Assembly (NCBI GenBank): GCA_016187945.1
Contig: JACPIT010000016.1
Span: 1-64,000, forward strand
From: Opitutia bacterium
GTDB lineage: Bacteria > Verrucomicrobiota > Verrucomicrobiia > Opitutales > Opitutaceae
DNA: 64,000 nucleotides
Direction of reading: 5' to 3'
The position numbers and the translations under genes are program-made. Under the pieces are notes generated by a model, which was not told the DNA's origin, ran no database searches, and saw only the letters and a list, made by a program, of their open reading frames with translations. Shown here piece after piece: positions 60,416 through 64,000 of this stretch (position 1 is the first letter of the stretch; every line of letters starts with the position of its first letter).

Positions 60416-61645
60416 ATGACTCCCCTCGCCCGCGCGCTGCTGCTCTCGATCACCCTCGTCGGGGTGTTTTTGATCGCAGCGTTTTCGCTGCAGGCCTGGT
60501 GGCTGCGACAGGAAGCGTCCGCACGTGTCGAATCCGCCGAGCGCCTCGGTCGCTCGTTGGAAGCAGCGCTGCGCCTCGCCCCTCGGTCGCCCGACAAATG
60601 GGACGAGCCCTACCGCCGCAATCTGAGCGCACTCGTGCAGGCCGACGTGCAACTGCAACGCGCCCCCGCCGCAGCGCCGGTTTCACCGGACGCCGTGTTC
60701 GCGGTCGTGCCGCTCGCCGGACAGACGGAGTGGGCGGTGACAGCAACGGGCAACTCGCCCACGCTCGAGCGCCTGCGCCGGTCGCATCAGCGACTGTTCG
60801 TCACCACGATTTTTCTCGCGCTCGTGCTCGGCTCGGTGCCGCTCGTATTCAGCCTCGCCGGTTCGCGTCCGACATCGGAGCGCGACACGCGCGCTCCGTG
60901 GCGCCGCGACGCGGCGGGTCTCGAGCAATTCGCCCGCCTCACCGTCGAACGCGGCGTCGCGCTCGACCGCGAGCACGACGCCCGACGCCGCGCCGAGGAG
61001 GATTTGCAGGTCAGCCGCACGCTGCTCGACCGTTCGCTCGAGGAGCGCATCAAACTCGGCCGCGAGTTGCACGACAACATGAGCCAGACGCTCTACGCCG
61101 TGAGCCTCGCGCTCGAAAGCGTCCGCAAAAAAATGACCGCCGCGCCGGTGATCGAGGAGCGGCTCGACCAATGCGTCGCCGAGTTGCGCCGCCTGAACCA
61201 GGAAGTCCGCGCCTACATCCGCGAGCTCGAACCGGTGAACCTGCGCCGCGAATCTTTCCCGACCGCGCTCGCTTCCACGCTCAAGGGCATCGTGCCCGAC
61301 CACGTGTCGGTCGAACAGCGCTTCGATCCGGCAGCGCTCGAACTGATCTCCGCCGAGCATGCGTCCGAGTTGGTCAACATCGTCCGCGAAGCCGTCAGCA
61401 ACAGCATCCGCCATGGCCGCGCGCAGCGCATCACCGTGCGCGCCGCGCACGACGCGGGCGCGCTGGCGCTCGCGATCGCCGACGACGGCGCGGGCTTTTC
61501 TCTCGGGCAAACCGGCGCCGGCGGCCACGGCCTCGCCAACATGCGCGCGCGCGCCACGGCGATCGGCGGCACGTTGCAGGTCGAGTCTGCGCCGGGAAAA
61601 GGCACTCGCGTTCTGCTCACGTTGCCCGTTGCTTCCGCCCCATGA
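60416..61645 (+). CDS. NarX/DesK-type sensor histidine kinase
   Basis: A 409-residue kinase with two membrane segments (about 8-28 and 121-145), a short periplasmic region between them, and a cytoplasmic HisKA_3 domain: GRELHDNMSQTLYAVSLALE with the phospho-His in ELHDN. The HATPase part has NIVREAVSNSIRHGRA and GAGGHGLANMRARATAIGGT. This class pairs with LuxR-type regulators. Its stop overlaps the next gene (ATGA), so kinase and regulator are cotranslated. The signal is unknown. Confidence 0.88.
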   Translation: MTPLARALLLSITLVGVFLIAAFSLQAWWLRQEASARVESAERLGRSLEAALRLAPRSPDKWDEPYRRNLSALVQADVQLQRAPAAAPVSPDAVFAVVPLAGQTEWAVTATGNSPTLERLRRSHQRLFVTTIFLALVLGSVPLVFSLAGSRPTSERDTRAPWRRDAAGLEQFARLTVERGVALDREHDARRRAEEDLQVSRTLLDRSLEERIKLGRELHDNMSQTLYAVSLALESVRKKMTAAPVIEERLDQCVAELRRLNQEVRAYIRELEPVNLRRESFPTALASTLKGIVPDHVSVEQRFDPAALELISAEHASELVNIVREAVSNSIRHGRAQRITVRAAHDAGALALAIADDGAGFSLGQTGAGGHGLANMRARATAIGGTLQVESAPGKGTRVLLTLPVASAP

Positions 61646-62307
61646 GTGCCGCCCCGATCCGCCGCGTCCGCGTTCTGCTCGTCGACGACAGTCCGTTGAT
61701 CCGCCTCGGTCTGCGCGCCGCGCTCGAGGACCGCGCCGACATCGAGATAGTCGGCGAAGAAGGCACCGCTGTCGCGGGCGTCGCGGCTGCCACGCGCTTG
61801 AAGCCCGACCTCGTGCTGCCCGACTTGCGTTTGCCGGACAAACCGGGCTTCGCTGCGTGCCGGGAAATTTCAGATCACCTGCCGACCGTGCGCGTGCTGA
61901 TCCTCACGTCGGCCACCGACGAGCGCAACGTCCAGCAAGCCATCGCCGCCGGCGCCTACGGTTATCTGCTCAAGGACAACGACAGCGCCACGCTCGCGGC
62001 CGCGATTCTTCAAGTCGCCTCCGGCCGCTCCGTCCTCGATCCGACGCTCGCCGGCCAGGTCGTGAGCCTCGTGCGCCGCGGCCCGGAGTTGAGCCCCGTC
62101 GACAAGATCAAGGCGCTCTCGTTTCAGGAACAGCGGGTCGTCGCGCTGCTCACCGAGGGCATGACGAACAAGGAAATCGGCGAGCAGCTCAATTTGACGG
62201 AGAAAACCGTGAAGAACTACCTCGCGACGATCTTCGACAAGCTCGGCATCCAGCGCCGCGCCCAAGCCGCCGCGCTCTACACCGAGGCGCAGCGCGAATC
62301 GATGTAG
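61642..62307 (+). CDS. LuxR-type response regulator
   Basis: A 221-residue protein: receiver (about 8-125, VRVLLVDDSPLIRLGLRAAL, phospho-Asp in DLVLPDLRLPDKPGF) and a C-terminal LuxR/GerE HTH (LSFQEQRVVALLTEGMTNKE, IGEQLNLTEKTVKNYLATIF). It starts in an ATGA overlap with the kinase at 60416. It is the obvious partner of that kinase. Target genes are not identifiable from the sequence; a terminator (62459-62480) follows the gene after the repeat. Confidence 0.9.
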   Translation: MSAAPIRRVRVLLVDDSPLIRLGLRAALEDRADIEIVGEEGTAVAGVAAATRLKPDLVLPDLRLPDKPGFAACREISDHLPTVRVLILTSATDERNVQQAIAAGAYGYLLKDNDSATLAAAILQVASGRSVLDPTLAGQVVSLVRRGPELSPVDKIKALSFQEQRVVALLTEGMTNKEIGEQLNLTEKTVKNYLATIFDKLGIQRRAQAAALYTEAQRESM

Positions 62308-62325
62308 GCGCGCGGCGGCCTCGGT

Positions 62326-62430
62326 TGTAGGAGCGGCTTTACGCCGCGATTCGCACGCGGCGCGCGCATCGAGCCAGTCGCGGCGTTCATCCAACGCCAA
62401 GGCGTCGGACGACCGGAAAACCGCTCCTAC
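62326..62430. repeat. GTAG-bounded inverted repeat (REP-like), family A copy 3
   Basis: TGTAGGAGCGGCTTTACGCCGCGAT begins this copy, and the right end is CCGCTCCTAC. The centre is longer and less perfect than in the other two copies (36971, 45137), with a second small palindrome (GGCGTTCATCCAACGCC). It follows the LuxR-type regulator. Confidence 0.72.
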
Positions 62431-62458
62431 CACTCACGCAATCGATGATTTACGCCCC

Positions 62459-62480
62459 GGGAGGCGAAAGCCTCCCTTTT
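62459..62480 (+). terminator. Intrinsic terminator
   Basis: GGGAGGC (62459-62465), GAAA tetraloop, GCCTCCC (62470-62476) and TTTT form a perfect seven-base hairpin with a T run. It should end the kinase/regulator transcript before the pseudopilin operon. Confidence 0.8.
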
Positions 62481-62547
62481 CCCGGGAGGCTTCTGCGGTG
62501 AGCCCTCGGCCATGTCGGCCTTAGCCCGGCGCAGGCATAATGGACGC

Positions 62548-63207
62548 ATGCACACCGCGCCCTCGCCCGCCCCGGCCGCTCGCACCGTCTGCCGCTTTCG
62601 CAGCACCCGCGCCCTCACGCTCGTCGAAACCATGTTCGCGATGACGCTCATGGCGACCACGCTGCTCGGCTTCCTCGGTGCGTTCATCCAATCGCGCCGC
62701 GTCACCGAATCGAGCGTGCTGCACGCCGCCGCGACGAGCTTGGTCTACGGGATCGTCGAACAAATCAAGACGTTCGACTACACCGCGCTCGTCCCGAGCA
62801 CGAGCACCGACCCCGACCAGACCACCTACGACGCCTTCCCGGGAGCCAGCAGCAAAGCCGCGCCCTACATCCGCGTCCGCCTGAATCAGGACCAAGTCAC
62901 CTGGCTCCAGTGCAAGACCGCCGGCGGTGCACCGACGAGCCGCCCGTCCGAGTCCGCGACCGCGGCGAGCCTCGACGTCCCCGACAATATCGTCGGCCCG
63001 CTCTCGCTCTCGAGCGTCAGCGGCACGTCGTCGCAGCCGCTCACGCTCCACGTCTGGGTGTGGATCGACGAAATCCCCGACGTCTCCCGCGACGTCAGCG
63101 AGGTGAAGAAAATCACGATCGTCTACTCCTACAGCTACGTCGACGGCGCGCGCACGCGCACCGCGATCGATCGCGAAGTGTTCCTCCGCACGCGCTACGA
63201 CCAATGA
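62548..63207 (+). CDS. Type IV pilin-like (pseudopilin) protein
   Basis: A 219-residue protein with a prepilin-type leader: the short basic N-terminus is followed by RALTLVETMFAMTLMATTLL, where the leader peptidase would cut before the T/L and the E5-like Glu is present. The mature part is a soluble domain with DAAATSLVYGIVEQIKTFDY and TIVYSYSYVDGARTRTAI. Such proteins assemble in type IV pili or type II secretion. An upstream ATG at 62512 adds 12 residues, but I start at MHTAPSP because it fits the leader better. Its stop overlaps the next gene (ATGA). Confidence 0.78.
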   Translation: MHTAPSPAPAARTVCRFRSTRALTLVETMFAMTLMATTLLGFLGAFIQSRRVTESSVLHAAATSLVYGIVEQIKTFDYTALVPSTSTDPDQTTYDAFPGASSKAAPYIRVRLNQDQVTWLQCKTAGGAPTSRPSESATAASLDVPDNIVGPLSLSSVSGTSSQPLTLHVWVWIDEIPDVSRDVSEVKKITIVYSYSYVDGARTRTAIDREVFLRTRYDQ

Positions 63208-64000
63208 AAACCTCCTCCACTCCCTCCGGCGCGCGCGACCGCGCCACGTCACCGATCTCCACGCGCGCCCCGCACCGTCGCCGCGCCGCGCGCGGCTTCA
63301 CTCTCGTCGAAGCGCTTATTTCGATGACCATCGTCGGCATGGCGATGGGCGGCGCGATGAGCATTTTCGTCATGGGCCTGAAAATCATGTATCGCGACAC
63401 CGAGCGCCTCGCGACCAACGCCTCGCTCCGCTACTTCATCGCCCAGATGTCGAAGGAGACGCTCGACTCCACCGAGTTCTACGTCTTCCCCAACTACCAG
63501 GCGCTCGACGCGAGCGTGAACCTCACCAGCGACGTCTCGACGCTGCAATCCGACTCCTACGGCACGCAGCTCGCCTACGGCGACTGCGTCGTGCTCGTCT
63601 CACGCGTCGATACCGACGACGCCACCTCGAACGTCCGCCAATTCCGCATCTACTACCGCGTCGCCACCGACACGAGCGTGCGCGCGCCGATCCGTTATTA
63701 CGAGAGTCAGGACTTCGGCGCCACCGGCAGCGGCAGTCCGCTCACGACGCTTCTCAACGCCGTCAATCTCCGCACGACGCCCACGATCACCGGCTCGCGC
63801 CAGATCGTCGGCAGCACGCGCGGTCGCCTCCAGGCCGGCTCCAATCCCGCCTACTACTACCCGATCTTCGCCACGGAAACCGACGCCGACACGCCCACCA
63901 ACTACAGCGTCTCCGTCAACGTCGAGGTCATCAACGGCACCGCGACCAACAACCTGCTCTCCAGCTCCAGCTTCAACTACACGATCTCCCCGCGGAAATG
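63204..64000 (+). CDS. Pseudopilin-like protein (cut by window end)
   Basis: The gene starts at an ATGA overlap with the previous one and has no stop before position 64000, so at least 265 residues are seen. The N-terminus has a 33-residue leader ending in RRAARG before FTLVEALISMTIVGMAMGGAM, the prepilin cleavage and N-methylation site with the conserved Glu. The rest is a soluble strand-rich domain with several Thr/Ser-rich stretches. The last bases visible suggest a stop and another overlapping ATG just after the window. It is the second gene of a pilus or secretion pseudopilin operon. Confidence 0.8.
   Translation, partial: MKTSSTPSGARDRATSPISTRAPHRRRAARGFTLVEALISMTIVGMAMGGAMSIFVMGLKIMYRDTERLATNASLRYFIAQMSKETLDSTEFYVFPNYQALDASVNLTSDVSTLQSDSYGTQLAYGDCVVLVSRVDTDDATSNVRQFRIYYRVATDTSVRAPIRYYESQDFGATGSGSPLTTLLNAVNLRTTPTITGSRQIVGSTRGRLQAGSNPAYYYPIFATETDADTPTNYSVSVNVEVINGTATNNLLSSSSFNYTISPRK

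Overview
The window looks like a chromosomal segment of a G+C-rich diderm bacterium. I infer Verrucomicrobiota, most likely Opitutaceae, from its menaquinone genes (menA, menD, menF), a PEP-CTERM secreted protein, OmpW-like and lipobox proteins, many hybrid histidine kinases, weak Shine-Dalgarno signals and abundant GTAG-bounded palindromic repeats. This placement rests on recognising families by eye, not on a phylogeny.

Layout. (1) Positions 1 to about 17925 are an accessory island. Its right edge abuts the 3' part of a ComM/YifB ATPase gene whose 5' part is not in the window, so the island probably interrupts comM. The island holds: an attC-like folded repeat cut by the left edge; three small secreted-protein genes (336-2170, +); an eight-gene minus-strand operon (2221-7893) that combines a secreted DNA/RNA endonuclease, a multi-pass membrane protein, a lipoprotein, a coiled-coil membrane protein, a DUF2589 protein and its usual partner; a divergent XRE regulator pair; a plus-strand gene broken by one base at a run of eight C (9291-11688); and a minus-strand module (11701-17840) with an XRE regulator, an FtsK/SpoIIIE (EssC-like) ATPase, three WXG100-like small proteins, an ADP-ribosyltransferase toxin and a small candidate immunity or accessory protein.

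(2) 17926-23319: the comM remnant, a small membrane protein, a secreted protein, a receiver domain without its phospho-accepting Asp, and a large secreted propeller plus lectin-like protein. (3) 23320-31637: a five-gene translationally coupled operon of three histidine kinases, one receiver protein and a di-haem cytochrome c peroxidase. (4) 31692-35302: terminator, tRNA-Glu(CTC), ndk, rnr and an orphan membrane gene. (5) 35499-42066: an NtrC-type regulator, an OmpW-like barrel, an Ala-rich secreted protein, a histidine kinase and a DUF5069 protein. (6) 42239-45030: a two-subunit molybdenum hydroxylase of the isoquinoline 1-oxidoreductase type. (7) 45311-60322, mostly minus strand: menA, a membrane protein, a TPR-like protein, an ABC transporter pair coupled to acylphosphatase, uvrB, a coiled-coil membrane protein, menD, menF and metG, with glutamate dehydrogenase and one unknown on the plus strand. 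(8) 60416-64000: a NarX/LuxR-type two-component pair and the start of a pseudopilin operon.

The most promising undescribed systems are the WXG/FtsK/ADP-ribosyltransferase module and the DUF2589/endonuclease operon, both cargo of the island in comM. A second theme is a family of REP-like palindromes with conserved GTAG/CTAC ends. They sit between core genes, and two are translated inside genes (menD and the molybdenum hydroxylase large subunit).
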